Source of the DNA: Siderastrea radians | Taxonomy: Eukaryota > Cnidaria > Anthozoa > Scleractinia > Rhizangiidae | DNA length: 64,000 nucleotides | Reading direction: 5' to 3' | Assembly: GCA_964017195.1 (NCBI GenBank) | Contig: OZ024887.1 | Span: forward strand, 65,293,246-65,357,245 | Shown here: piece after piece, positions 12,783-26,036 of the stretch | Numbering within the stretch: the stretch's first letter is position 1 | How the letters are laid out: each line of letters opens with the position of its first letter | Made by a program: the position numbers and the translations under genes | The notes under the pieces: model-generated | Seen by the model: the letters and a program-made list of their open reading frames with translations, nothing else | Told to the model about the DNA's origin: nothing | The model's database searches: none

Positions 12783-14695
12783 AATCATACTTTGAAAACC
12801 TTTTGTGGAACAAGCGACTTGTATCACCCATAAGGGTGAACAAACCCGAAGAAACACCAGATACTACATATAAGCCTCGCTCAATGTCTAAGAAAAATGT
12901 AGTTCTTAGTATTTATGAGGGACACCAGGAAGTACTTACACTTCCCGAAAAATCCGTTTTTTTTGTAATAATTCTTAAATTCGACGTCAGCGTTATTATT
13001 ACCGGTATACTGCAACCTATGCATGCCTTACGCGGTTTCATATCACCCGTTTTGTGTTGGCCCCTTTTGCTGTGATTTAACGGCAATCTAAAGGCGATTT
13101 TATTACAATTTAGAAATTCTGCTTGGAGGTGAGAACGGAACGCATGCGATGTGAATAAAACGAACGGTCAAGTTTCCGTTGGGGATCTCCAAACGCAGCT
13201 TTTTTGTGTGTCTACAAAGAGCACTTTTCTCCCATCTCATCAAAATCGTTATCAAATTGCCGTGAAATGAACCAAAAATCGCTAGTAGCTTATAAAGCAT
13301 TCTCGTCCCCAGAGCTACGCGGCTTTTTTAAATTACGTTTCTTGTAGCTCTGGTAACGGCCAAAATTTTATTTTTTTGATTGGCCGATGTTATTATTATT
13401 ATTATTTTTTTATTTCTACGCATAACGTTTTTTTTCCTGTTGAATTAATCAGGGCATTAATTAATATATTGATTTGATCAATTTCCACGCAAAGAATGTG
13501 GCTTAGGGCAGACTTTCATCAAACTTTGCTGTTTGGTTAAGCACGTAACAATTCAAAGTGTTAGAGATTGTTGCTGAACGCTAGCGATTCTTTTCTCGCT
13601 ACAGCATTTTCTACAAAGCTACAGCTTGTCCACAAATAAACTTAAATGTAACTGTCTCATCAACTTTTGTAATGACCTCTTGATGTCGATGTTTTAAAAA
13701 CTTGGGCGCCAAATGCTTCTGGAAACTTTCGATGGGGTAAAAAGTAATACAGTGTAGCACTTACTGGCGAAACGAAAGTACACAGTTGACATTCTCGCAC
13801 AACAGAAACCATTCGAATGTAATAAATAACTGTACAATTCAGAATAACGCAAATGCAATACCTTTATTCAGGCAAGATACAAATCCAAATTCTTCTGAAC
13901 AACTACGGCACGAAAGGCAGCTACTTAAGTTTGTTCCTTTTACATGTAAAGCTCCAGGGTTTCCGCTAATTGCAGGAGATTTAGAGCTGAGGTTCGCGAA
14001 CATTTTTTAGTCGGTCTAACACCATGACTCGATCGATAGGAATTCAAATTTCTCGGTTGTTGTCAGAATTGTCGTGCCCAGAGCTCCAAGGACGAGAATA
14101 GAGCAGGCGCAATAACGAATTAGACATGCGCTACCGGATGTCGTGAATTTCACGACATCCAGTAATGGCTGATACCAGAACCTGACGATCCCACCGCTGA
14201 CCGAACAGATCGTAGGCTCTGGGAACGAGAATGCAGAGGAGTTGTACTCAAACTTATAATTGAGGCACACATATAGGGACGAGTGCCGCGAACTTGCATC
14301 TATCTCACGTCTCGGAAACATGTCCCTTTGTGTGAACTACCCATTTCTCAGTAATTATCTCAGAAACCAAACTAGAATACTGAGCAACAAAACCAAATGC
14401 ACAGCTTTTCGAAGCTTGGCATGTTCAATTTGCGTCAAATGAAAAAAAGACAGACTTACCGAAAAGCGCTGTAATCGACGATTATTTTACATTTTTGTAC
14501 CCTTGAAGATCACCAGACAAGCGCGATATTATGACCACACACCACAGTCTGTATAGGTTACACCAGTATTTCCAGGAACGAAGGAAAACAGGAACACGCA
14601 GCTTTTCAAGGATGCTTTGGTCGACGGCTTGGTTGCCAAGACAATAAACCACTGACCAAGTGTCCCGAAGTTTCAGACCACAACCTTTTTTACCC
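12783..14695. other. No gene seen
   Basis: AT-rich DNA with short frames only. It contains a small perfect palindrome around 14138-14161 (GGATGTCGTGAA facing TTCACGACATCC) and repeat-like fragments with the CTGGGAACGAGAATG motif (about 14219-14233). Confidence 0.4.
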
Positions 14696-14704
14696 CCTCT
14701 CCCC

Positions 14705-17700
14705 GACAGAGCTGAATAACGATGAACGGTCAGCGGTGCGAAACGCGGGCGACCGCGCGCGAACCCGACTTGGCGACTTGGCAGGCCTGGCGAGCTAGAC
14801 AGGGCTGAAAAACGACTGCGCATGCTCGAGATCAGCATTTCAAAATCGTTCGATTGGCCGTTTTGTTTGGCGCCATGCGAGGTTGATTTCTCGGTCGATT
14901 TTGGCGTCGTGTCACTCGAGAAGATGGAACTTGGGGCGCGATTCAAAGATGTTTTCTGTGGTGGAGATTTTTTCAGACAAACTGGCAACTTGTCTCTAAT
15001 GTTTGGCTGTTTTAAAAGTCCTGGAAACCCAACGAATTCTTGAGATCATCGGCTGCAGCGCTACGGTGAGTGAGTCCTCAGATTAAATATAGCATTGCAC
15101 TTTATAGCTATACCTTACCAAACTTTTGTGCAAGACTCATAGATCATAGAGTTAGGTTTATTTTAGACAATAATTTCCAACAAGTTTAAGTAAACAATCT
15201 ATTTCCAAAAACAAAACTTTGCGATCATACATGCGAAACAGATATTTGGCTCCCAAACAAGAAATGAAACCCACAAGCGAATAAAGGCTTCTGTCGGAGC
15301 ACCTCGGAGCACATGATGAGCGTTTGTAAGCGTTTCTCTCTCAACAGAATTATTTCCTAGGTTATTAAAGCGAATTATTTGCCTTTCTTGTCTACAAAGT
15401 GCTTTCCTGTCGTGTAAGACAATAGACTCGGATAGTGTGTACGGAGTAGCGACATTTCAGTAACAAATTCATGCAGCTGAGTGTTGGCAAGATGAGCTGA
15501 GATTGTCGTTTTCTCTTCTGAAACTGTTGTGAAACATGTAGTGTCACATACCCATAACACTTGTATGTGGAAGTAAAATGGCAGCTGACTTCCAGATAAG
15601 ATTGTTTATATCATTTGTAACAGAATCAGTAATTTTACCATTTCTTGATTATGACCTTTGATCATATAAATTAGAACATATTTGTCGGTAATTCCTTTGC
15701 CTCATTATTTTATTTCTGATCACGATTGGGCTTGTGCACAAAAATGTTTATCTTGTGTAGTTTTTTCTGCTACTACATTGCCCTATAGTTTTACAAACTC
15801 GTGAAAGCTTAGGGTAAATGTTTATTTTTCAGTGACCCAGATTCCAAGGAAAATGCTTTAGTGCTGGGGAGTGGTTCTGGTAAACATGAGGATCATGATA
15901 TGATACAGGATCTTGGGGTTTTTTGTTTGTGAGAAATAACCAGCGGGCCCTGCAGAAGAGGAAGTATAAGAAGAACCTAGAACTAAGTCAACAGAGGCCA
16001 TCAAGAGTGAAATGAGGACAGTGGAAGGTGTCGTCACAGTGATTCTCCTACAGCCCCACCAGCTGCACTGCCCACCACACCTACAGCTAAAACTCAAAAT
16101 GATCCATACACAGAAATATTTTCCTCACCGTGACTGATTTCTGGACATTTCCATGTTGTATAGGTGTTTGATGTAAGGGTAGGGGTTCCTTGAAATCCCA
16201 GTGGTAGTGTTATACCACTGGTTGTGAGTACATCACCCTGTTTTTTCCATGTGCTGGTTTTAGGGGCTCACGTGACTGGTGGTGTATGTAAAGCTTCTTT
16301 TAAACCAAAATCTGTACATTTCCCACTTGTGAATAGTTTTTATTTGTATCTACGGTTTGACAGGCCCATACATCCTGAGATCAGCTTTGCAATAATCCAG
16401 TTGTTTTTGTGTTTTTTTTTCACAAAAATTGTGCACTTGAAGGGTCAAGTCAGGGACTTTATTGCCATAAGTTTGTGAGTTTTCAGAATATTTCATTCAT
16501 TTTTTTAGAGATGATCTGCAATACATTATAAACTGTAACTTTTCTTTCAACAGTTTTCAGTTTCCTGCAAAGAAAGACATTTGCTGGTAATTTATGCCAT
16601 AAAAGTGTGTGTTGCATGGTGTCTTGCATGGCAATTAACATTTTAAATTAGTCAATAAAGGAATTGAAAATGAACCAACATATTCTTGATGTTCATTTAT
16701 TTAGCTGTAAAGTGACTCATTGGATGGCAAAATCGATTGCATGAAAAGCAAAGGACTAGTCAACATGTAACGAAAACATCCCAAAAATAACTATTTTGAA
16801 GGAAGTCACCAAAGGGTGAACTATTGTCCTGAGTGTGGTGCTGTATCCTAAAATCTGACCTATGGACAACCCCCTCAAGGACATGGCACAACTAGCTGCA
16901 TAGGGTCCACTTTCCTTTTGTAATGCAGTCCTTGTAATGTAGTCTGTCAAGAAGTTTAGAAAATTGGTTTCCCGGTGTTCCATCACGCATGAACTTTAAC
17001 TGAATTAAAAACCCATCTTCCAGTTAAATTAAATCAAAATATGTCACCTAAAATTGTGCTCAATTATGTGAAACAGAGGTAAATGACTGTCCTGGTAGCT
17101 CTTTTCTTTTGCTGCAAAAGTTTTGACTGCCCTTAATACAACCAAGAAAGTCCTTCAAGAGTCTAGAGCCGTTTTTATCAGTAAACTGCTTCACTGCTTT
17201 TCGATATGATATTCTTTTCTGGAGCGGTTGTCTGGTGTCTATACACGGCTTTTTAAAACGCTGTCAACTTCTAGTGAAATGATGATTCTCTTTTCCTTTT
17301 CCGTGGCTGTTCAAAATCTTACAAAGGCGGACTGGAAATTACAGGAATGTCTGAAATTGTTTTGATTGTCTTTTAGTAAAGGACACAACCACCGACTGTC
17401 CTGACGCTCGATCGATCGGCGATGTCTCAGACAAGCCAAGTTTCCGGAGGCACAGTGCGGCTGGAGGCCTAATACACCCATAACAGGGCTCTTAGGCATT
17501 TCTGGTTTTCCCAGCAAACCAATAGTTTGCGAAAACAGACGAGAAAGTGGTCAGAAAAAGCCAAACAATACCGTAAACAGTACCCTATAATCCAGCCGGC
17601 TCGCAACTTTCCGACTATGTCACGCGAAAGGTCGTTTTTCCGCGCGAGAACAATTTTTGTATAATTTGTACACCTTCTAAATTTTTGGAAAAATATTGTT

Positions 17701-18980
17701 CCTCTTCAAAAATTCAAACGAAATTATTATCTTTTTAACGGCGTCCTTATTTTTTCATTTTAAACTTGGGCTGTTTTTTTCCCGCGAAGAGGCCTCCATT
17801 TTGAATGAGCCCGCGCCTGAGCCCACAATCGTTACCGCAGGACATTGACTTGCGCAGTCGTTTTTCAGCCCTGTCGGCGAGCTATTTAAAATGGCCGGTA
17901 TTTGTGGGATTTTCCCGTACGGTAAACAAACCCGTTGGTTAAGCACAGTATTGCGTGGTTAAGAAAAGACTGTGTGTTTTTGGACAGCCAATACCATACT
18001 GTATCTTATTTTAGTTTGAAAAAAGTTTATTTTCATCGGTAAAATTGTGAAATTTTGGCTTAAACGAGATTTTACGAATTGTGCTTACATGCCCCAGTCG
18101 CTTTATTTTATCGCGAAAGTTGCAAGTGGTGTTTCATTGGTTGTGGGACTTTTATTTTTTCCTCTGTTTTCGCGTCGGCCCAAGAAAATTGTTTCAAATG
18201 TGGAAGTCCACGGGCAAGTGAATTCCAAGGCGATTTATAACGACTTTCTCCCAGAAAGCCTGCTACTCAGGCTAGACTTTGTCGGGTTGGTCAAGTAAAT
18301 GCTGAATCGCTCGCTTCTCAGCGCCACAGAAAACAACTCGAGAAAGACAACAACAGGTGTTCGTGTCATATGCATGGCACCGCTTCAGACAAGAGTAAAC
18401 TGTCAAAAATTCCAATAACATTATTATCACTGAGGTAAGTAAAGCTTTCGTTCAATAGAAACATCTTAAATTAAGATTTTGGTTTTTATGGAGCAACACC
18501 GCCATTGAACAAAAATTATGGTCGGTGTTAGTTGAATCAAAATTAAGCACATGTTTGTAGTAGTGTAACTTTCAACTTGCTTCATTACAAGTTTAAAAAT
18601 TTCCAATTATAAAATTTTAAAAGTTCATTGTAAGAGAATAAGGTATCTTTATGAACCGTGACACAGCCGCTTTACGACACTTCGTTGCTGCAATACAGCT
18701 TTAAATAAAAAGCTTTTCAACCACAATTTCTATTGAACGAAAACTTTACTTACCTTAATGATATCGCCAAAGACACCGAATTCTTCTTTTAACATCTCCC
18801 AGCTCTAAATCGGCATTAAGAACAAAATATTCAACACTTTATTGTCCGTTTCGAACACAAATTTTCCACAATCCAAGAGCTGTGATCCGTGGCGCTGGCC
18901 GAAAGGATCGCAGCTCGGGGACGAGAATGGAGGAGAATAGTGACGTAACGAACATGCGCAGTGCGTTATTCAGCTCTGTC
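14705..18980. mobile_element. 4.3-kb TIR DNA transposon with perfect 9-bp target duplication (Mutator-like by structure), outer of a nested pair
   Basis: The left end GACAGAGCTGAATAACG (14705-14721) is repeated inverted at the right end (18964-18980). CCTCTCCCC occurs immediately outside both ends (14696-14704 and 18981-18989), a perfect 9-bp target duplication. Nine-base duplications are typical of Mutator-like elements, but family assignment is inference because no transposase frame survives. A second related element is inserted inside it. Sequence between 17885 and 18980 includes an 83-codon frame at 18047-18298 of unknown nature. Confidence 0.7.
14798..17875. mobile_element. 3.1-kb TIR element nested within the outer element, 9-bp target duplication
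   Basis: The terminal inverted repeats begin GACAGGGCTGAAAAACGACT (about 25 bp, inverse at the right end). They are flanked on both sides by GGCGAGCTA (14789-14797 and 17876-17884). The ends are related to those of the enclosing element (GACAG-GCTGAA-AACG), so both belong to one family. It inserted only 93 bp inside the outer left end. Internal frames are all short; a Pro/Thr/Ala-rich peptide can be read on the plus strand around 16040-16130. No transposase was seen. Confidence 0.75.
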
Positions 18981-19083
18981 CCTCTCCCCCCTTAAACAAA
19001 CCTCCTCAACCCCTAAAAAACCGCTGCCCCAACAAACGTTCGACTCAGGAATGATAATTAAATTAAACCTCTATCAAACTCAA

Positions 19084-19113
19084 ACACACACACACACACA
19101 CCCACACACACAC
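19084..19113. repeat. (CA)n microsatellite
   Basis: CA dinucleotide run with one interruption. Confidence 0.9.
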
Positions 19114-19330
19114 AAACAACAAAACAAAATAGTAAGACGCTGGCAAAGATGGGAACGCATAGGTTTATACTGCGTCAAAATATACATAGTTTCCCTACCG
19201 TGCAATCAGCCTTGTTGTTTTATCGTATTTGGTTCTTCATTTTTGCTGATTAGATCCTTTACTACAGGATCCGGTCGTTTATTTTCTTACGGTGGTGGGT
19301 GGTCCATGCGAAGTTACTTGTTTCCAATTG

Positions 19331-19360
19331 GATCGATTGATCGATCGATCGCATTCCTTC

Positions 19361-19393
<33 letters not shown>

Positions 19394-19550
19394 ATCGATC
19401 ATTGATTCATGCAGTCATTTAGCGAGTCAATCTGTCAGTCGCTCAAACAATCAATTTTGATTAAAAGCAACCATTGAAACAGTTAATCAGTAAGTCAATC
19501 AATCCGTCAATCGCACAGTCAGTCATTCAATGAAAAAGGGAGTCATTCAA
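19331..19550. repeat. Tetranucleotide repeat (ATCA/ATCG)n, degenerate tail
   Basis: A GATC/ATCA run to about 19400 is followed by a degenerate region rich in TCAATC and CAGTC motifs. The long plus-strand frame crossing this area (18961-19422) reflects low complexity. Confidence 0.8.
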
Positions 19551-19689
19551 TTAGCGCAAACACCTTAGCGGCCGGGAGCGATGAGAGGTGCCTACAATCG
19601 CAGGCTTATCTCACGTTTGCCTAAGACAGATTAAAAACTGCCAGGGATATCAAGGTCGCTTACTAGCATATTCTGCTGTATGTCTAGGA

Positions 19690-19806
19690 ATTTCCAACTT
19701 TGAGTAGTAATTGTAATAGTTTAGTTTGCCAGGGCTTCTTTTGATAGCATAGTTGATTCTGACTGGATCACCCTGGCATAAAGAAATAAAGGTGTATGTA
19801 TGTATG
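19690..19806 (+). mobile_element. Possible 3' tail of a non-LTR retrotransposon
   Basis: The segment ends CTGGCATAAAGAAATAAAGG then a short GTAT repeat. This is the layout of many invertebrate LINE 3' ends (AATAAA-like signal plus short tandem repeat). No reverse transcriptase is visible upstream. Confidence 0.3.
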
Positions 19807-20025
19807 AGTTGACCTTTGGTACCTATCTGTACCTGTAGAGATTATTTCTTATCGTAATTCTCGTGAGACGCAAAACAATCAAAACTGTACTTTGATTGTA
19901 AATTATTTCATGAAGTAGTTTCCAAGGCAATCGAATTACTGGTCACTTGCAAGTTAGTGGTTTCCGGTTTAAATTTCAGGAAGGAAATGTGTTGTTGCGG
20001 TCAGCGGTAATACACTTGAAACAAC

Positions 20026-20236
20026 ATGGACGGCGTGGTACAGGAGGGAGTGATGAACTTAGGCCTGGGCACTAGTGCCGGTATTGGTGAACGAAAATCC
20101 GAGGTGCTGGGCCATCGTGACGTCACAAATAAGTCTGCTAGGGAAATTCAAAGGAAAGTTAACAAATGGCTTCCTTGCAAATGTTTACAGTCCAGTTTCT
20201 CAAAAAGAACAGATCAAAACGATGAAAGAACAAAAG
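20026..20236 (+). CDS. Possible first coding exon, ~70 aa, unknown family
   Basis: ATG in a good context (AACATGG) opens a frame beginning MDGVVQEGVMNLGLGTSAGI. It reaches AAAAG|GTATGC, a plausible donor, after 70 codons plus one base. A lysine/arginine-rich stretch follows the glycine-rich start. No domain was recognised and no next exon identified. Unsure. Confidence 0.3.
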
Positions 20237-20259
20237 GTATGCTACATGCTATAACATAA

Positions 20260-22052
20260 AAAGTATTCTTAATGCAATTTGGTCCTCAAAACAAAATAAC
20301 AAATTGGCGATAAGACTCAAAAAATTTCACGAACGCTTTGGTCGATCGATTGAAATCGTGATCAAGATCACCTTTCAGAAGCTGTATCTCACAAACCCTA
20401 AGATGTGTCGCTTGGAGACAAAAACATAACTTTTATATGTATAAACTCTTTCCAATTTGAGAAAAATAAAATTGTGTGACAATTTCATTAAAATGATCAG
20501 TGGCTTTAAACATCTTTAAAATGTGGAGAAGAATTCTCCAATGCAAAAAAACGTTTACTGTGAAGTCATGTGCTTGGTTCGAAGTTAATAATGGGCCACA
20601 GTAATTCCTTACTTTGCTAAACTATCTAGTAAAAAATGACAAAGAAGACAACATTTGCTCGCGGCGAAGCAAAACAGCGGACGCGCCCGCTTTCCGGCCA
20701 AATTTGTGCTGACGACGGATTGTACTCTTATTGAATAATTATAAAAACCACAGTCTATCAAAAACGCCAACTTTCTCAGGTTACTGATGTTAAGGGTTAA
20801 CAAGGTTCTCTCTTTACTAGGATGGTCCTCAGTTTGACTGTTTTAAAATTAATTAATCTTTGAAAATCAAATGACAGGACCAATTCAATTTATTTGCGAA
20901 TCGGTCATCTTGATCGTCAGTTGTGGATCAAGTAGACGGTCAAACTCTTTCTAAAACATTGTGCAACCTGGACAGGAAATCTAGAGGAAACTGGAGGTAT
21001 TGAGAAAAAATCACTGAATCACTGATCCAGATGGTACTCAAAAATAAATAGTTGTTAAAAAAGAACAGAACCAGATCAGCAAAAACTTGTTTCCTCGGGC
21101 GTCCGCATAATTTGCGAGCTGATTCAGATTTTTATGTTGTTCTGCAAAAGTGTAGTTTACACGGGTTAAATGAGGTGGCAAAAATTTACCAAGTTCCATT
21201 ACTCTTTCACTAGCAATTAAATATCACTATTCTTTCCTTATACAAAAGATGGAAGCAAATACTGTAAGAAAAGTTTACGTTACCCTTCTAGGTTCGCCTT
21301 CTATTACACTCACCTAAACAAACGGGCTGATCATTTTTTAGGTAAAAACTATACCACTTGTTTCAACTTGGGTACTTTTGTCAAGCTATAGGGTAGTCCG
21401 TAGCCAAGTTTCAAATTTCCCTGTGGTATATAACTGAAATAAACACACAGTTTTCCGACGCGGACAATAACAATTTTCCCGCAAAATTCTTCTATCGCGA
21501 AGAGTAAATATGACTCTTAAAACATTATTACGTTAAGACAAAGAGCCACTTACCTAAATCGAAAAAAGGGATGACTACAATTCCACTACCCAAGAAAACA
21601 AGCTTAGCTGAAAGCTCAATAGCACAAAAAATACGTTTGTAGCCCGAACTCTAACATCAGTTTGTCAGCGCCATTTTTGAAGACTGGGCAAACTCGCGCG
21701 CTTTTCACGTCGTGACGTCACGATGGCCAGACACCTCGAACCAGCCGAGCTGGCGAGTTCATCACTCTCTCCTGGCGTGGTACTTTTCAGGTGTCATTTC
21801 CTGGATTTCTCTTCGTTCTTTCACTTGTCACTGGCGTTTCCTTAGCCAGCAGATTGTTACAATGAATTTAGTCACTCTTATCACGCAACGTAATGGAGTT
21901 CTTCAGGCTTTTGGCTCACGAGGTCGCCGCCTGTAAGCGAACGAAAGAAGACCACGAAATTGATGGAATCTGTTGCAGAACCGTAAAATTTGCAGCCGGT
22001 TAGCTGTTGAAAAACAGCTCTAGAAGTAAAGCTGGACAACTTTGAAGGCACG
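20260..22052. other. No gene seen
   Basis: Mixed unique and repeat-like sequence. Short frames only, with no conserved motif on either strand. Confidence 0.35.
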
Positions 22053-22726
22053 ATTGTAATTTTTGCCCTTTTAGTTATAGTGTTTGTCCATTTTCATCCG
22101 TGAACAAGACAAAGAAGTCAAAATTTGTACACTCGTTGTCGCACTGGGTCTCATTGCAGTTGTTGCCGAATAACGGATTTCTCCAAAATTGTTGCAACTG
22201 TATCTCTTCACATGCTAGAGATCCACGAAATATTATTAAGTAGTTTCAGGACACTATCCTAGAACTCTTTAGAAAAATACCTAAGATCATCAGAATAAGT
22301 CAGAATTTTGTGAAACGTTTGTTTTTGTCTTACCACTTGACCCGCTTCTTGCTGATACCGTTAACATTGGCCAGTTTGAGACTCTCTTGTTTAAACAAGT
22401 CTCGATAAGTTGAACTTCTTCCACCATATTTCTAAAGCAACATGACGTTTGTATTACTGGTATAAAAGTTAGATTTTTGGGGGTAAATATACGGTCGGCA
22501 GCAGACTTCCCAAAATTGGCTAATTTCAACTCGACGAAAGAGCGGTTTCGAGGGCTCCGGGTGTCAATAACATTTGCCTCAAAATCTCGGGTGTTCGGAA
22601 GATAACCAACAAACGAAATGTGTTTTCATTAATCCTATACCAACCTTGTCTCGCACAGAAAGTTTGAAGGAAATCGAAAATTTGATCAAAATTGAGTGGT
22701 CGATTCTTACGCGGACAGCCACTTAA
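22053..22726 (-). repeat. ~670-bp dispersed repeat, copy 2 (inverted relative to 12110-12782)
   Basis: The reverse complement aligns with copy 1 along its whole length with scattered substitutions and small indels. Shared landmarks include GTTTAAACAAG and the ACGTTTG segments. Confidence 0.7.
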
Positions 22727-22783
22727 GTCGTACCTCTTATGCAAAGTTCTGATGAATATTAAATCTTGTACAGTGTGTTGCCC

Positions 22784-23862
22784 AGTTCTCGTACTCTTTA
22801 GTTTGTAATCGCTATATCTTTTCGTCTCTGAGATGAAAATTTCTGAAATTTCTTTGAAAGGTAGCCCATTTACTTACCTTCAATATATAAAACGATTGGC
22901 CGCTTGATCGACGTATGTTCAAAATTATGCCATTTTTCCCAGAACTCCTAAGTTGCCCAGTCTTCGTACACCTGGCCCAGTTTTCGTACATCGACAAAAC
23001 AACATTTCTTCACGAAAACGCTCGACGCAAACTGATGTGTCAGCCACCCTGCCGAGTGCTTATCGTGTTTTCTCTTCGATTTGTGAATAAATATCGGCTT
23101 AGCGACCAATGTTTGGTGTACAAAGCAAATGGTTATTCAGGAAGTGAATGTTTAATCCAGTCCTGCAGTGTTGATTTCTTGGTCCCTCACTTTTGGGCGG
23201 CTTTTCTTTCGCTCAATCCACTGTCTCGTACGTCATTTACTGCCTTGGTAAAGGTAATTGACAGGTTACTATTTTGCGTGTTACAACTGTTAAGAAAAGG
23301 CCTGATTCGACGTTTTCATTCCGTTCCCGCTTACGCCTTTAGAATAGCAAACGCTTACTTCCGTTTCCGCTTACGCTTGCTTTTCTTAGCTACTTTTGTA
23401 AATGTTTATTAGAATCGCAACGGAGTGGAAAAACCGGTAAACTAACGATGTCAACATTCTATGCATAGACATCTACCTTAGTTAATTATTTGACGACTTA
23501 GATTGTTTGCGTGGGATTAAGTTTATTAAATATTCGGGACCTTTGCATGACCTGTATGTAAAGCGTCGCTGTTACACCACAACAAATACATGTAGTGTAT
23601 CATACTTTGCAAGGATTGTTGTATAATCTTTACTGCACTTGCGACTTATTAGTTTTCGAACAGGAAAGTTTAAAATTTAGTTCTTTAACTTATTTAAAAA
23701 TAGATTTTGAGAAAGGCGCAGCTAAGTGTACGAAAACTGGCACAGTAGGTCGAAATGTATAGCTGAAATGTTCCTTTTATTTTTGGAATTCTTCGGTTGA
23801 CGAAGATTTAAATGACCGACGAAAACAGTCAAATAAAGTTCTTTCTGTACGAAAACTGGGCC
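22784..23862. mobile_element. Candidate TIR repeat defined by CCCAGTT-TCGTAC ends
   Basis: CCCAGTTCTCGTAC at the left and GTACGAAAACTGGG at the right form an inverted pair. Extra copies lie at about 22960-22995 and 23726-23741. A 165-codon plus-strand frame (22915-23412) lies inside but matches no family and is rich in repeat motifs such as TTCCGCTTACGC. No target duplication was found. Confidence 0.3.
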
Positions 23863-24736
23863 CGTACGAAAACTAGCAAAAAATACTGTACTCAACCTTT
23901 GCAGAGATCGTGTGAACCCAAGCAAATATATATCCTTTCAAATTGTTCGTATCGTTCGGCTTAGGTTATGACTGAACTGAACTTCTCGAGCGCCGCGTGC
24001 CGCTTTATACGTACATTTAAACTCAGATTTTCGAGATCTGATTTTATATCTTGAGATATATTATTTTAATAAAATAACAAACAGACTATATAACTTGGTC
24101 TTTTCCTTTCGACTGTAGACAACAAATGAGTAGTCTCCTACGCAGTCGTTCTTAGGGACATGGTAAGGCGGCGTATCATGAAAGATCTGGAGCAAACGGA
24201 ATCTCGTCTTGCCTCGAGCTCCTGAGTTGCCGAGAAAGGAGTCGTTTGAGACCGGGCCGTCCGTGCCCTGAGATATCGTTTTTCAATTTATTTTTTCTTG
24301 CAAATCTTAATGATTCTTACTTCTACCACTTTTCGGTTTCAAAAGTCATCAGCCGACGCTTGCTGTTTCATCTAACTATTTGGCCGTTTCTACGGCTCAT
24401 ACCGTGACATCGATTCATATCATGACAGCCTGGTTAATATCAACACATTTCAGTGAAGAATAAGACTCATTGTCGTTTTATTTGCATTACTCCTCTTTGC
24501 GATACGTGACTCGTAATCAGGCTTTCGTTTTTAAAAGAGATATCTGTCCTGACCCGAAGCAAATTTCTGGATACTTAATTAGCACGGCCGGAATAAAACT
24601 TTTACTGAAAAGTTGGAATAAGAGATAAATGTCGTTAGTTGAGCACCGAATCGAAACCCTCCGGGTCGAAACCTAATATTAGAATAATATTAAGTTGTGA
24701 CGATCATATAGTTTTAGTAAATTAAAGTAAAACAAC

Positions 24737-25017
24737 AATGGCCGTTTTTATACTAGAGACGTATTATCCGTCTGGGACGAACTTGCATGGGCAAACAATG
24801 TTTAGTTCGTCTGGTGATGAGTCTCGTTGATCGCTGTAGTTCGTGTTCCAAGACGAACAAAACTCGACAGATAATCCGTCTTGTGCCCGTCGTTATACGA
24901 GACAAACTGCAAGACGCATACCTAGACGAACTAAATGTTGTTTGCCCAAGTTTGCCCTGCTAGCAGACCAAGTTCGTCCCAGATGGAAAATGCGTCTCCA
25001 GTACAAAAAGGGCCATT
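24737..25017. mobile_element. 281-bp MITE with ~45-bp imperfect TIRs
   Basis: The left arm begins AATGGCCGTTTTTATACTAG and the right arm is its imperfect inverse ending CAAAAAGGGCCATT. Internal TTCGTC/GACGAA motifs alternate. No coding capacity. Confidence 0.6.
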
Positions 25018-25798
25018 TAATCTATTGTTTTCACAAGGGCAAGTACTACCAAGCGGCGTAAAAACAGCAAAAGAATCATGAGTCGAGACTAAACATACGT
25101 GCTGGTATAACCTCGTGATATTGTTGATTCTATTCCCGTGTCCAGGGTAAGGGACTTAAAATATCAGTACTGGTCGGCATCTTAAACAAGGAAACTCCTG
25201 TGTACAATGTTGTAAGAGTGTTCCTCATCTGTCGACGATACCTATTAAACTAAATTGCACGACTGGGTCGCTGAAACAGCGCCCGTTTCGCCGTAATAAC
25301 AATGTAAATTGCTCTCGTGCATACGGATAGCTGGTTGGCTATCCACTTTATTGTGTAAGGCCTTCGCTACCTGTACTTACCTTTAAGGACTGTATGACGG
25401 TTCTGAAAACAATGCTTAGAAAAGAGCCGTATACATGCAAGCAGATACTTAACTCTGCGGCGCGCAGACGTTCCGTGTCAGCTGAACAGAAGATACGAAA
25501 TTTTATCAACTACTTACCTGCTTAGTCCTCTCTTAATTTGATGATCCAGTACGTCGAAAATTCTTAAAAATGGAAGGAAAATAATGTTCATCTACTATGA
25601 ATACGCTAACCACATCACTTTCACTTTCGAAATCTATAAGTATTAATTAGGGAAGTCCCCGATCAAAGTAACCCCGTCTTGCCTCGTGAATTATATTCGC
25701 GACATATTCTCGTATCCAGATAGCAACTGATACTTGTATGTAAATATGTAGCGTGTCTACGCTTGAACAGTCACGACCGTCACGACAGAAAGAATTTA

Positions 25799-26036
25799 CG
25801 ACGATTTTCAGTTGAGTAAGGCACGACGGAAGTTTGGTGACGAAGTTTTGACGTTTAGGTTTCCAAGGGAGACTACGTTATTCAGTGATAAAGCTGAATT
25901 GTCAGACGTGATCGATTCATGCAGTCTCCCTTGGAAACGGAGCAAGTTGCCATTGACAACATGGTAACTTGAGCGTTAAAACTTTGTGACCAAACTTCTC
26001 TCGTGCCTTTGCGCCTTACTCAATTGAAAATCGTAG
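25799..26036. mobile_element. ~240-bp foldback MITE
   Basis: Arms of about 75-100 bp (left ACGATTTTCAGTTGAGTAAG, right its inverse) meet around two inverted copies of TTTCCAAGGGAGACT. No coding capacity. Confidence 0.55.

Noticed and set aside
14482..14988. 168-codon minus-strand frame
   Set aside because: Crosses both nested transposon left ends, so it cannot be an ancestral gene; no domain seen.
14798..17875. hAT assignment from CAGGG at the ends
   Set aside because: The inverted repeat starts two bases earlier (GACAGGG) and the duplication is 9 bp, not the 8 bp of hAT elements.
18961..19422. 153-codon plus-strand frame
   Set aside because: Crosses (CA)n and (ATCA)n microsatellites and the end of a transposon; no domain-like content.
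22915..23412. 165-codon plus-strand frame
   Set aside because: Lies in a repeat with recurring TTCCGCTTACGC and GTACGAAAACTGG motifs and has no recognisable family; treated as chance.
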